From an uncultured bacterium (GTDB lineage: Bacteria; Actinomycetota; Coriobacteriia; Coriobacteriales; Coriobacteriaceae): 64,000 bases of DNA. Where the stretch lies: contig CAJMKK010000007.1 of the NCBI GenBank assembly GCA_905214105.1, forward strand, positions 1 to 64,000. Reading direction: 5' to 3'. A model generated the notes under the pieces. It was not told the DNA's origin, made no database searches, and saw nothing but the letters and a program-made list of their open reading frames with translations. The first letter of the stretch is position 1. Each line of letters opens with the position of its first letter. This document shows, piece by piece, positions 7,766-16,807 of the stretch. Made by a program: the position numbers and the translations under genes.

Positions 7766-10700
7766 CTAGGCCCGCGGTACGATCGGGCGGTTAACTTTGG
7801 CTAGCATATCAGAAGCGCACGAATCGAGTGCCCAACTCCGGAAAGCCGAGAACTCCATGCGCGAGCGCAAGCCCTCCAAATAGCGAATTGACCTGCTTAA
7901 TTGCACGCGACCGGGGTTTTCTGCCATCGCGATGCGACGCGTATCGTCAAACCCCGAAACGCGGCAGAAACCGAGTTCTTCGAAGATTCCCAGGCCGCTT
8001 GCCACCGAGCGCTCATCGACCGGCGTGCGCGCGTCGATTGCAAGGCACATCTGAGCGATGTCGATATCGCTTGCGCAGAATGAATCGTCCCCCGTCTTGC
8101 CACGGTTGGAGCGCCACATGGTCTGCAGCGCTCGATAGAGCGTGACAAGCTCATCGCGCTCGGGCGCGTAACAATCGAGCAGGCGCTCATTAATACGAGC
8201 GTCACGCGACGAATAGAGCAGGTGAATCACGGCGGGCTGTCCATCGCGGCCGGCACGACCACTCATCTGGTTAAACTCAATCGCACCAAACGGCATGTGG
8301 TAGAGCACGACATGACGGATATCGGGCAGGTTGACGCCCTCACCGAAGGCCGAAGTTGAAACGATGCAGCTGAGACTTCCGTCTCTAAAGGCTTCCTCGA
8401 CACGGCGGCGATCGGAGCGCGCAAGCCCGGCGTTATAGAACGCAATATGGGTCGCGCAGTCGGGCACGCGTTTGCGCAACGTCTTGGCAAGCGCCACGGA
8501 CTGGTCGCGCGAGTTCACGTAGATAACGGTCTTCTCCCCCGTCGCCACGATCGACACCAGGCGATTTTCGCGGCTCGCAAGGTCACGGTCGTCCTCGAGT
8601 TGTAGGTTCTCGCGAACGGTCTCGTCGACCACCGTCCTGGTAATCGGCAATACACGAGCAAGCTCCGCCACGACTGGGGCCGTCGCGGTAGCCGTTGCCG
8701 CCATGACAACGGGATCGCCCAGGGCTTTGAGAATATCGGGCATGTCGAGGTATGCGCTCCGGTCGCCGCCTTTGGCGAGACCGGCATGGTGCGCCTCATC
8801 GATAACGACAAAGCCAATACGTCCAGAACGTGCAAAGCGATCGCGATGGATAGACAGGAACTCCGGCGTCGTGAGAACGATGCCGATGCGGCCCGAAGCC
8901 AGGCCGGCAAACACGTCATCGCGCGCCGCCTCCACGGTCTCGCCGGTCAGCACGCCAACGCCAATGCCGAACGCGGCCATCGTCGAGGAAAGGTGATAGG
9001 CCTGGTCGGCAACGAGTGCGCGCAGCGGATAGACAAAAATGCTCGCGCGCCCGCGAAGAACCGCCTCGCGTGCGGCATGTACATGGAAAATCAGAGACTT
9101 GCCGCGACCCGTTCCCATAACGGCCAAAACGCTCTGGTGGTCGGCCAGGGCGTCAAGCGCCTCGACCTGCGCGCGGTGCGGCTGGTTCGATCCGATAAAG
9201 CTGTGAATGAGCGAGCGCGTGAGCTCGGTATAGGAAAGCTGGGCAAGCGTCTCGCGTTTACGCGACTCCAGGCGCAGGCCAGAATCCGCCGGTTGTACGC
9301 CGCGGCGAAGCTCACATGCCGGATCGTCGATATTGGGCGCCGTGGCATCGCGCACCAAGACATCTTTGATCATGAGTTTGGGCTTCACGCGCCCCTGCCA
9401 ATGCTCGGCAACGGCCTCGAACACCAAGTCGACGGCGCTGTCGCAATTGATAAGCCTGTCGATCTGCGGCACACGAAACATGATGGCCGGCACACTTGCG
9501 GCGCCATCCGTCGCCACGAAACGCATATGCTCGCCGGTCTTACCCACCACGGCGCGGTCACACATCGTCACACCCTCGGCAGCCAGCAGCGGCACCTTAT
9601 TACCCTGGCCAAACGGCTCAAGGCGGGAAATCTGCTCGATGGTCTCGATATTCAATTCGGAAAGGTCGACCGTGGCGGCAACCTCGTCGGTGTCCTCAAA
9701 GTCCTCGGCGGGAAGCTCGGACAACACGGCGGAAAGACGTCGACGAAACTCATCGAGCTTAGACGCCTCGATGGTCACGCCCACCGCACCGGCATGCCCG
9801 CCGCGGCGAATCAGCAGGTCGGAGCAGCGCTCGACGGCTTCGAACAGGTTGACTTTGCCCACCGAGCGGCCCGAGCCACGCGCTATACCGTCCTCGATAG
9901 AGAAAAGCAGCGCCGGCACGTGATATCGGTTGGTGAGGCGGCTCGCCACGATGCCCTTAACGCCCTCGTGCCAGCCTTCTCCGCCCACGACAATCGCGCG
10001 CCCGCCGTCATAGGTCTCCTCGACCTTTGCCATGGCATCGCGCGTGAGCTCCGCCTCGATTTCGCGACGCTGGCGGTTGATCTCCTCGAGCTCGGCCGCC
10101 AGCGCGCTTGCCTCGATAGGATCATGGGCAAGCAGCAGGTCGAGCGCCAGCTTGGGATCAGCCATGCGGCCGGCGGCGTTTAAGCGGGGAATGAGCGAGA
10201 ACGACAGGCCGTCGGCCGTAATGGTAGAAAGGTCGGCCTTGGCGAGCGCTGCAAGCGCGATGTAGCCGGGACGGGCCGTCACGCGCATCTGCTGGATGCC
10301 CTCGGCGACCAGCGCGCGATTCTCGGGCGTGAGCGGCATCATGTCGGACACGGTGCCCAGCGCCGCGACCTCTATCAGCGAACGCCAATACGACGGCTTG
10401 CCCAAACGCTCGCCCAGGACCTGCACCAGCTTGAGCGCCACGCCAGCACCGGCAAGCTCGCGCGAGGGGCCCTTGTCCTCGAGTTTAGGGTCGGTCAGGG
10501 GCACGCCCTGCGGCACCTGGTCGGACGGCTCATGGTGGTCCGTAACCACCAGATCGATTCCCAGGCTCTCCAGATAGGAGACCTCATCCTTGGCCGCGAT
10601 ACCGTTATCGACGGTCACGATCAGATTGGGTTGGGCGAGCTCGTTGACGCGATCGAGCGCGGCGCGCGAAAGGCCATAACCCTCGTCAAAGCGGTGCGGG

Positions 10701-11053
10701 ATAAACGGTGTGACATCGGCGCCAAACGTCCGCAGCGCCTCGGTCAACAGACAAGTCGACGTAATGCCGTCGACGTCAAAATCGCCGAAGACCGCAATGT
10801 GCTCGTGGTTGCGAATAGCACGCTCGACGCGGTCGGCAACGACCGACATGCCCGGGATAATGAGTGGGTCGGCCCAGTCGCGATCGAGCGAAGGCGTCAA
10901 AAATAGCTGTCCTTCCTCAATCGAGGCAATACCGTGCGCAACCATAATACGCGCCACCAGCCCGGGTATGCCCAGACCAGCCGAAAGCTCCTTTTCGAGC
11001 TCGGGGTTTTGCTGAGCGACCGCCCAGCGATGCGTCTTCTTAAGCGATGACAT
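7766..11053 (-). CDS. recJ: RecJ exonuclease fused to a RecQ-like DEAH helicase
   Basis: One 1095-residue polypeptide joins two repair enzymes. Residues ~1-570 are RecJ, a 5'-3' single-strand exonuclease: GDFDVDG (90-96), VTDHHEP with DHH at 172-174, the DHHA1 motif RRGGHAGAVG and the OB-like region. Residues ~605-1095 are an SF2 helicase: Walker A GTGRGKS (647-653), DEAH (752-755), TATAT motif III and QMSGRAGRDGQ motif VI, all RecQ-like. No stop or frameshift lies between them. RecQ and RecJ act together in end resection, so the fusion makes mechanistic sense. The start MSSLKKTHRW at 11053 is preferred over a GTG at 11098 because GGGGGTGGG precedes it. Confidence 0.93.
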   Translation of the reverse strand: MSSLKKTHRWAVAQQNPELEKELSAGLGIPGLVARIMVAHGIASIEEGQLFLTPSLDRDWADPLIIPGMSVVADRVERAIRNHEHIAVFGDFDVDGITSTCLLTEALRTFGADVTPFIPHRFDEGYGLSRAALDRVNELAQPNLIVTVDNGIAAKDEVSYLESLGIDLVVTDHHEPSDQVPQGVPLTDPKLEDKGPSRELAGAGVALKLVQVLGERLGKPSYWRSLIEVAALGTVSDMMPLTPENRALVAEGIQQMRVTARPGYIALAALAKADLSTITADGLSFSLIPRLNAAGRMADPKLALDLLLAHDPIEASALAAELEEINRQRREIEAELTRDAMAKVEETYDGGRAIVVGGEGWHEGVKGIVASRLTNRYHVPALLFSIEDGIARGSGRSVGKVNLFEAVERCSDLLIRRGGHAGAVGVTIEASKLDEFRRRLSAVLSELPAEDFEDTDEVAATVDLSELNIETIEQISRLEPFGQGNKVPLLAAEGVTMCDRAVVGKTGEHMRFVATDGAASVPAIMFRVPQIDRLINCDSAVDLVFEAVAEHWQGRVKPKLMIKDVLVRDATAPNIDDPACELRRGVQPADSGLRLESRKRETLAQLSYTELTRSLIHSFIGSNQPHRAQVEALDALADHQSVLAVMGTGRGKSLIFHVHAAREAVLRGRASIFVYPLRALVADQAYHLSSTMAAFGIGVGVLTGETVEAARDDVFAGLASGRIGIVLTTPEFLSIHRDRFARSGRIGFVVIDEAHHAGLAKGGDRSAYLDMPDILKALGDPVVMAATATATAPVVAELARVLPITRTVVDETVRENLQLEDDRDLASRENRLVSIVATGEKTVIYVNSRDQSVALAKTLRKRVPDCATHIAFYNAGLARSDRRRVEEAFRDGSLSCIVSTSAFGEGVNLPDIRHVVLYHMPFGAIEFNQMSGRAGRDGQPAVIHLLYSSRDARINERLLDCYAPERDELVTLYRALQTMWRSNRGKTGDDSFCASDIDIAQMCLAIDARTPVDERSVASGLGIFEELGFCRVSGFDDTRRIAMAENPGRVQLSRSIRYLEGLRSRMEFSAFRSWALDSCASDMLAKVNRPIVPRA

Positions 11054-11161
11054 AGGCACCCACCCCCGATAGGGGCAGGTCGCCGCGATACCTCTCACGG
11101 TTCATAGCGATGAGTCCTCTGTGTATGCCCGCTTCGGCAGGCAGATCTGTTGAACGGATTT

Positions 11162-11167
11162 ATTATA
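11162..11167 (-). promoter_or_regulatory. Candidate -10 box for the recJ-rel transcript
   Basis: TATAAT reads on the minus strand about 110 bp upstream of the RecJ-helicase start. The -35 region (GGCTTT at 17-bp spacing) is weak, so this is only a candidate. Confidence 0.4.
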
Positions 11168-11329
11168 CCGTGCGGCACGGACGCAAAGCCTCGCAGCACG
11201 CCGTGGTTTCGGTAAACGATTCCGGTAATAGCCTCGAAATAATCGAGCGTTTCTGACGCACGGACGCATGCGAGCGTCTAGCATATCCATTCAAAACGGA
11301 TTCACGAGCAAAGGGAGTCACAAGAGCAT

Positions 11330-12328
11330 ATGAAGCAATGGGTTGGACTGGGAAAGTTCCTCGCGGGGCATATGCAGGTCATCGTTCCGATTTGTGTAAC
11401 GCTCGGCGTGCTCTTTCCCCAGCAGATCGGCGTACTCAAGCCCATCGTTCCCACCTTGTTTGCCTTCATGACCTTCCAAGGCGCGCTCAGCAACACCTTC
11501 CACCAGGTAGCTGAGGTGTTCCGCCGTCCCCTGCATCTGATTTTGGCGCTGATGGTCTCGGCGGTGCTTATTCCCATAGCAGCCTATGCCATGGGGTCGT
11601 TGTTCTTTGGTTCCAATCCCAACCTTGTCTGCGGCATCGTGCTCGAATACAGCGTGCCCGTAGCCGTCACCGCTTTTATGTGGATCAGCATGTTCGGCGG
11701 CAATGGCCCGCTCGCGCTCACCATCATCCTGACGTCCTCGGTTATCTCGCCCGTGACGATTCCTCTTACGCTCAAGCTCTTGCTGGGTGCCACCGTCTCG
11801 ATCGACGTGCCGAGCATGATGCAGAACATGGCCTTTATGATCGCCATCCCCGCCGTGCTCGGCATCGTCATTAACGAGCTCACGCGCGGATGGGGGCACG
11901 AGAAACTCTCCCCCGCGCTCTCGCCCGCCTGCAAATTTATGATGATGGGCGTCATCGCGTCCAACTCCACCGCCATGAGCGAGTACGTGCTGCACATGAA
12001 CACGGTGCGCCTGGAAGTCGCCCTCTTTATCCTGGTGTTCGCCATCAGTGGCTTTATCATCGGCATCCTGGTCGCACGTGCCCTGCATCTGCCGTATAGC
12101 GAGACGACCACCATGTGCTTTACCTGCGGCATGCGCAATATCTCTTCGGGCGCCGTCATCGCCACGCAGTATTTTCCCGGCGAGGTCGTGTTCCCCGTCA
12201 TGTGTGGCACGCTGTTCCAGCAGGTGCTGGCCTCGACCATCGGGCATCTCTTTGAACGTCTAACCAGCGAGGAGCGCGCCAAACAGCACAAGCGAGTCAA
12301 GGCCGGGCGCGACGCGATGGCACGCTAG
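11330..12328 (+). CDS. BASS-family (bile acid:sodium symporter-like) transporter
   Basis: A 332-residue membrane protein with about ten hydrophobic helices, belonging to the bile acid:Na+ symporter (SBF/YocS) superfamily. The second-half signature CGMRNISSGAVIATQYF, then FPVMCGTLFQQVLAS, corresponds to the conserved sodium-binding crossover region of this family. Bacterial members move organic anions such as bile acids, pantoate or pyruvate with Na+; the substrate here is unknown. AAAGGGAG precedes the ATG. It is a single gene converging on the DUF4931 gene 30 bp away. Confidence 0.85.
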   Translation: MKQWVGLGKFLAGHMQVIVPICVTLGVLFPQQIGVLKPIVPTLFAFMTFQGALSNTFHQVAEVFRRPLHLILALMVSAVLIPIAAYAMGSLFFGSNPNLVCGIVLEYSVPVAVTAFMWISMFGGNGPLALTIILTSSVISPVTIPLTLKLLLGATVSIDVPSMMQNMAFMIAIPAVLGIVINELTRGWGHEKLSPALSPACKFMMMGVIASNSTAMSEYVLHMNTVRLEVALFILVFAISGFIIGILVARALHLPYSETTTMCFTCGMRNISSGAVIATQYFPGEVVFPVMCGTLFQQVLASTIGHLFERLTSEERAKQHKRVKAGRDAMAR

Positions 12329-12358
12329 GCAGCACGCTTTTCGCAGGCGCTCGCCTTG

Positions 12359-13156
12359 CTACGCGAGCGTTTCCAGATGCGCATGCAGTCGCTCAGCATC
12401 GATATCGAGCGTCGTCTCGGCATTGACCTGGGCCAGACGATAGCCCACAAAGTAGGGCGATACCACCCAACGTGGCAGCGCCTTGGCAATGGTCCGACCG
12501 CCCAAGTGATAGAAGAACAAGTTGTACGACTCTGCGCGGCCGCCGTGGTGCTCGTGCAGGATATAGCGCAGGGCCACCTGAATCGTATCGGCAAACAGGT
12601 CCGCTTCGGCTTGGTCGCGGGCGTCGTCGCTGGCGGCGATTCCCTGTGGAGCCGAGACGTTGACCTCAAAGAATCCCATGATCGGCTCGGTTGAGATGTT
12701 GACCGAGATTCTCCCCTGCTGCCAGACATTGATGCCTTCGAAATTGGCGGAAGTCAGCGAAGCATAGCCGTCCTCCTGTTCCAAGCCCACAATCTGCATG
12801 TGCGGATGGACGAGACTGCCGCCCGAGAGCGGACCCTTGTTCTTGTACATGAGCACACTGCGGTACTGTTGGGAATCGATCATCTGCTGCCAACAGCCCA
12901 GGGCAAACCGCATCACATGATGCAGCTCATCCGGTTCATAGGTCACCAGGTCGGCGTCGTGATTGGCCGACTCGATCAATACGGTCTGACGGGTGGCGCG
13001 CAAGGTTTTGAACTTATTCTCGAGCCAGATGCAGTCGCCGTCGCGCTGGATGATGTTGGCGAGTCCCTCCGTGTCGCAAAAGGGGCACACGGTGCCGGGA
13101 CGACGATTATCGTCGGGCTTGCCGTTCGCCTGCTGAACGTCAAATACCAGCGCCAC
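12359..13156 (-). CDS. DUF4931/GalT-like HIT-superfamily protein
   Basis: A 265-residue protein related to galactose-1-phosphate uridylyltransferase and the HIT superfamily. It has a CPFC zinc knuckle near residue 24 and an HPHMQIVGL histidine motif near residue 118, the nucleotidyl-transfer signature. Genes of this group are usually labelled DUF4931 and the substrate is not known. It starts with GTG at 13156, three bases after the cutC stop, using a GGAGG inside the end of cutC, so the two genes are translationally linked. Confidence 0.75.
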   Translation of the reverse strand: MALVFDVQQANGKPDDNRRPGTVCPFCDTEGLANIIQRDGDCIWLENKFKTLRATRQTVLIESANHDADLVTYEPDELHHVMRFALGCWQQMIDSQQYRSVLMYKNKGPLSGGSLVHPHMQIVGLEQEDGYASLTSANFEGINVWQQGRISVNISTEPIMGFFEVNVSAPQGIAASDDARDQAEADLFADTIQVALRYILHEHHGGRAESYNLFFYHLGGRTIAKALPRWVVSPYFVGYRLAQVNAETTLDIDAERLHAHLETLA

Positions 13157-13159
13157 GGG

Positions 13160-13837
13160 TTATGCCTCCAGCGGCACGATCTTGGTGCCATGGAGCTCGG
13201 AGACTCCGAGCGCCGCCGCGACCGCGTCGCGATTTGCCGTAGTGATGCCGCCGCCGGGAAGGATGGTCAAACGATCGCCCGCATACTCGATTAAACGAGC
13301 CAGGTGATCGAAATTATCCTCGATCGGCGTACCGGCAGCGCCGCCATGCGTCAGAATGCGCGTAACGCCGCAGTCGGCAAGTGTATCAATCGCATCGAGC
13401 TGAGCCTCGGGCGAGAGCTGGTCAAATGCCATGTGAAAGGTGATGTCGATGGGCTCACGCTTGCACTCCTCGGTCGCGCAGCCCGTAGCCATAACGAGGG
13501 CGCCAAGGGTGAGCTCGTCGAGCGCCCAGCCGCCGGCACAGGGCTTGCAGCAGCCAAAGACCAGACCGTCGACGCCGGCGCTCACAGCAAGGCCCAGGTC
13601 CATCTCCATCATGCGCAGCTCGTCCTGGTTGTAATGAAAGTCGCCACCACGCGGACGAATCATGCACATCACCTGTGCGTCATGCTCGTGAGCGTAGCTG
13701 ACTGTAGCGCTGATAACGCCGGCGGAAGGCGTGGTGCCACCGACGGCGAGGTTGTCACACAGCTCAATGCGCCCCGCACCGGCCTCGATGGCCGCCGGCA
13801 CTCGCTCAAAGTTCTCGGCACAAAACTCGTACAGCAT
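13160..13837 (-). CDS. cutC: CutC-family protein
   Basis: A 225-residue TIM-barrel protein of the CutC family, historically linked to copper homeostasis though its biochemical function is unsettled. Family features seen are LYEFCAENFERVPAAIEAGAGRIELCDNL at the N-terminus, MIRPRGGDFHYN, and the late segments ITFHMAFDQ and ILTHGG. The start at 13837 is set by homology at MLYEF; the longer frame upstream runs through the inverted repeat at 13897-13961 and is rejected. It is the first gene of a two-gene operon with the DUF4931 protein. Confidence 0.92.
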   Translation of the reverse strand: MLYEFCAENFERVPAAIEAGAGRIELCDNLAVGGTTPSAGVISATVSYAHEHDAQVMCMIRPRGGDFHYNQDELRMMEMDLGLAVSAGVDGLVFGCCKPCAGGWALDELTLGALVMATGCATEECKREPIDITFHMAFDQLSPEAQLDAIDTLADCGVTRILTHGGAAGTPIEDNFDHLARLIEYAGDRLTILPGGGITTANRDAVAAALGVSELHGTKIVPLEA

Positions 13838-13896
13838 AGATAGACCCCCAGATGACGCTTCTATTTCCACGCGGCATTGTCGCACGCCCCCATGAA

Positions 13897-13961
13897 GTTG
13901 CGGTGGAATAGGGACTGTTTTGGCCTCTGAGGCTCCCATTTAGTCCCTATTCCACCGCAAC
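13897..13961. repeat. Perfect 20-bp inverted repeat
   Basis: Arms 13897-13916 (GTTGCGGTGGAATAGGGACT) and 13942-13961 are exact reverse complements around a 25-base loop that itself contains GCCTCTGAGGC. It lies in the 317-bp space upstream of cutC and downstream of the liv operon. There is no U-run, so it is not an ordinary terminator. The rest of this space holds no gene. Confidence 0.8.
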
Positions 13962-14041
13962 ATAAAGGGGGCAGAACCAAAGTAACGCCGCAGGCAGAGG
14001 ACGGACAGCGAGCGGGCACCAGAGCGAACAAATTGGCATAA

Positions 14042-14082
14042 AAAGAGGGCGGCATAGACCTTCTGGTCATGCCGTCCTCTTT
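14042..14082 (-). terminator. Terminator of the liv operon
   Basis: A long stem (14042-14060 with 14065-14082, loop TTCT) is followed on the minus strand by TTTTTATG. A second 9-bp hairpin with a 4-base loop (14127-14135 with 14140-14148) sits right after the livF stop. Confidence 0.85.
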
Positions 14083-14154
14083 GAATGACAAGTTGTCGCT
14101 CTAGTGCCCGCGCAGCGTCGACTGGTCCGCCGTTCGGTAGAACGGCGGAACCGC

Positions 14155-14868
14155 CTAACCGCCCAGGTAAGCTTTGCGGACGTTATCGTCGTGCAGGAGC
14201 TCTTGGCCAGTGCCGGTCATGGTGATCTTGCCGGTCTCGAGCACGTAGCCGCGTGTGGCGATCGAGAGCGCCATCTGCGCGTTCTGCTCGACCAGAAGCA
14301 CCGTGGTGCCGGCCTTGTGCAGGTCCTCGACAATCTGGAAGATCTGCTCAATCAGAATCGGCGCCAGGCCCATGGAAGGCTCGTCGAGCATGAGCAGCTT
14401 GGGGTTGCTCATAAGGGCGCGGCCCATAACGAGCATCTGCTGCTCGCCGCCCGAAAGGGTGCCGGCGACCTGGCGACGGCGCTCCTTAAGGCGTGGGAAC
14501 TGCTCGTAGACGCGCTCAAGGCCCGGAGCAACCGTGGACTTGGGCTGCGTGTAGGCGCCCATCTCCAGGTTCTCCTCGACCGTCATCTGCAAAAAGGCGC
14601 GACGGCCCTCGGGAACCTGTGCCAGGCCCTTACCAACCAGCTTGTCGGCGGGCGTATGGGTAATGTCATCGCCCATAAACTTGATGGAGCCGGTCTTAGA
14701 GCGTAGCAGGCCCGAGACGGTCTTGAGCGTCGTGGACTTACCGGCGCCGTTGGCACCGATCAGAGCCACGATCTCGCCCTCGTTAACGTTAAAGGAGATG
14801 TCCTTGATGGCGTGGATGGCGCCGTACCAGACGTTGATGTTGTAGACGGAAAGCATCGGCTCTGCCAT
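14155..14868 (-). CDS. livF: Branched-chain amino acid ABC transporter ATP-binding protein LivF
   Basis: Second ATPase subunit of the high-affinity leucine/isoleucine/valine importer. The 237 residues show Walker A GANGAGKST (38-46), ABC signature LSGGEQQ (138-144) and Walker B LMLDEPSMGLAP. The ending ELLHDDNVRKAYLGG is the typical LivF C-terminus. Its ATG directly follows the livG stop. It is the last gene of livK-H-M-G-F and a strong terminator follows. Confidence 0.96.
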   Translation of the reverse strand: MAEPMLSVYNINVWYGAIHAIKDISFNVNEGEIVALIGANGAGKSTTLKTVSGLLRSKTGSIKFMGDDITHTPADKLVGKGLAQVPEGRRAFLQMTVEENLEMGAYTQPKSTVAPGLERVYEQFPRLKERRRQVAGTLSGGEQQMLVMGRALMSNPKLLMLDEPSMGLAPILIEQIFQIVEDLHKAGTTVLLVEQNAQMALSIATRGYVLETGKITMTGTGQELLHDDNVRKAYLGG

Positions 14869-15729
14869 TTAGTTCTCCCCCTTATCCTGCTTGCCCAGAT
14901 ATGCCTCGATAACAGCGTCGTTGTTCTGGATCTCCTCGGCCGTGCCCTTGGCGATGACCTTACCAAAGTTGAGCACGCAGATGCCCTCGCAGATGTTCAT
15001 AACGAGCGACATGTCGTGCTCGATAAGCATGATGGCAATGCCAAAGGTGTCGCGGATCTTAACGATGTTCTCCATGAGCTCGGCGGTCTCGGACGGGTTC
15101 ATGCCGGCGGCAGGCTCGTCGAGCAGCAGCAGTTTGGGGTTGGTGGCAAGCGCACGAACAATCTCCAGACGACGCTGGGCGCCGTAAGGCAGCGAACCGG
15201 CCTGCTCGTTTGCAAGATGCTCCATATCAAAGATGGACAGCAGCTCCATGGCGCGCTCGTGGGCGGCCTTCTCGTGCTTCCAATACGTCGGCAGGCGCAG
15301 TACGCCCTCAAAGCCGGAATAACGCTCCTGGTTGTGCAGGCCGACCTTAACGTTGTCCTCCACCGTCATGGTGTTGAACAGGCGAATGTTCTGGAAGGTA
15401 CGGGCGATGCCCATACGGTTGACCTGATAGACCGACTTGCCCGAGGTGTCCTCGCCGTCGAGCAGGATGGTGCCGTGCGTGGGCTGGTACACCTTGGTGA
15501 GCAGGTTGAAGACCGTGGTCTTACCGGCACCATTGGGGCCAATCAGGCCGGCGATCTCGGTCTTGCCGATAGTCAGGCTAAAGTCGTCGACTGCCTTAAG
15601 GCCACCGAACTCAATGCCCAGGTGGATGCACTCGAGCGCCGGGCGCTCGCCCAGGTCGCGGTCGGGAACGATGGCGCCAGAAGGATACGGGACCATCTTG
15701 CCCTTGTTGAACTCAAATTTACTGGGCAT
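14869..15729 (-). CDS. livG: Branched-chain amino acid ABC transporter ATP-binding protein LivG
   Basis: First ATPase subunit of the Liv importer, 286 residues. Walker A GPNGAGKTT is at 64-72, followed by a signature-like LPYGAQRRLEIVRAL and LLLDEPAAGMNPSE. The C-terminal VLNFGKVIAKGTAEEIQNNDAVIEAYLG matches LivG. A hydrophilic N-terminal extension of about 25 residues precedes the ABC core. The start overlaps the end of livM by 11 bp, indicating coupled translation. Confidence 0.95.
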   Translation of the reverse strand: MPSKFEFNKGKMVPYPSGAIVPDRDLGERPALECIHLGIEFGGLKAVDDFSLTIGKTEIAGLIGPNGAGKTTVFNLLTKVYQPTHGTILLDGEDTSGKSVYQVNRMGIARTFQNIRLFNTMTVEDNVKVGLHNQERYSGFEGVLRLPTYWKHEKAAHERAMELLSIFDMEHLANEQAGSLPYGAQRRLEIVRALATNPKLLLLDEPAAGMNPSETAELMENIVKIRDTFGIAIMLIEHDMSLVMNICEGICVLNFGKVIAKGTAEEIQNNDAVIEAYLGKQDKGEN

Positions 15730-16798
15730 CGGCTGCCACCTCCTTCTTAGAAGTAAAGCGGTCCTTAATGCGGCCGAAGAACGCTTTAAGCTGCGGGTTG
15801 TTGGTAAAGATCATGACCAGAATCAGCACAATGGCGTAGATGAGCATACGGTAGTCCGAGAACTGACGGAGCAGCTCGGGAAGCACCGTGAGCAGTGCCG
15901 CCGCGATGACGGAACCGCGCATGTTGCCCAGGCCACCCAGGACCACGAACACCAGAATGAGAATCGACGTGTTGAAGTCGAACTTAGTGGCGGAGAGCTG
16001 CGAGAAGTTACCGCCGAAGAGAGCTCCGGCAGCACCGGCGAGGGCAGCGGAAACCACGAAGGCGATCATGCGGTACTCGGTGACGGAGATGCCTACGGAC
16101 TCGGCTGCAATCTTGTTATCGCGCACGGCCATAATGGCACGGCCGGTACGGCTGCGAACCAGGTTGAGCACGATCACGAGTGCGACCATGACCAGGATGG
16201 CACCGGCGAGGAAGGTCGAGTACGTCGACACGCCCGAGGCACCCTGGGCGCCCTTGATGATGGCGGTGCCGTCCTCGAGCAGGTGCAGGTCGTCGATCGT
16301 GGAGTTACCCGTGATGTTAAAGATCACATGCAGGCCGCGGGAGTCGACACCCACAATGAGGCAGGTGACGATCTCTTTGATGATCTCGCCAAAGGCCAAG
16401 GTCACGATGGCCAGGTAGTCGCCACTCAGGCGAAGAACCGGGATACCAATCAGGAAGCCCAGAATGGCAGCGGCGATAGCGCCGACCACAATGCTGATGA
16501 CAAGACGCACCGGATCGGAGGGAACGGCGCTCTCGAGGGCGACCGCGGTGACGATGCCCGTATAGGCACCGACGCTCATAAAGCCCGCGTGGCCCAGCGA
16601 CAAGTCGCCCGCGATGCCGACGACGAGGTTAAGGGAGATGGCCATGACGATATAGGCCGTGATGGGAACCAGCTGACCGGCGATCATGCGCGGGATCATG
16701 TGGTTGGACTGCATAAAGAACACGATGGCGAACGCCACAACGCACATGGCGTACGTGACAAAATCGTGACGCGTCTGCTTGTCTTTAAGAAACTTCAT
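15719..16798 (-). CDS. livM: Branched-chain amino acid ABC transporter permease LivM
   Basis: Inner-membrane permease of the Liv system, 359 residues with about nine or ten hydrophobic helices. The family core is visible: NLVVGIAGDLSLGHAGFMSVGAY, LRLSGDYLAIVTLAFGEI and GALFGGNFSQLSATKFDF. The ATG at 16798 is preferred over the GTG at 16807 because AGGTG sits about 8 bases before it. The longer form would begin exactly at the livH stop. Confidence 0.95.
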   Translation of the reverse strand: MKFLKDKQTRHDFVTYAMCVVAFAIVFFMQSNHMIPRMIAGQLVPITAYIVMAISLNLVVGIAGDLSLGHAGFMSVGAYTGIVTAVALESAVPSDPVRLVISIVVGAIAAAILGFLIGIPVLRLSGDYLAIVTLAFGEIIKEIVTCLIVGVDSRGLHVIFNITGNSTIDDLHLLEDGTAIIKGAQGASGVSTYSTFLAGAILVMVALVIVLNLVRSRTGRAIMAVRDNKIAAESVGISVTEYRMIAFVVSAALAGAAGALFGGNFSQLSATKFDFNTSILILVFVVLGGLGNMRGSVIAAALLTVLPELLRQFSDYRMLIYAIVLILVMIFTNNPQLKAFFGRIKDRFTSKKEVAADAQ

Positions 16799-16807
16799 AA
16801 CGCTCAC

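Noticed and set aside
11102..11290. 62-residue minus-strand ORF upstream of the recJ fusion
   Set aside because: Arg-rich random-looking frame over the promoter region (TATAAT at 11162-11167); no start signal.
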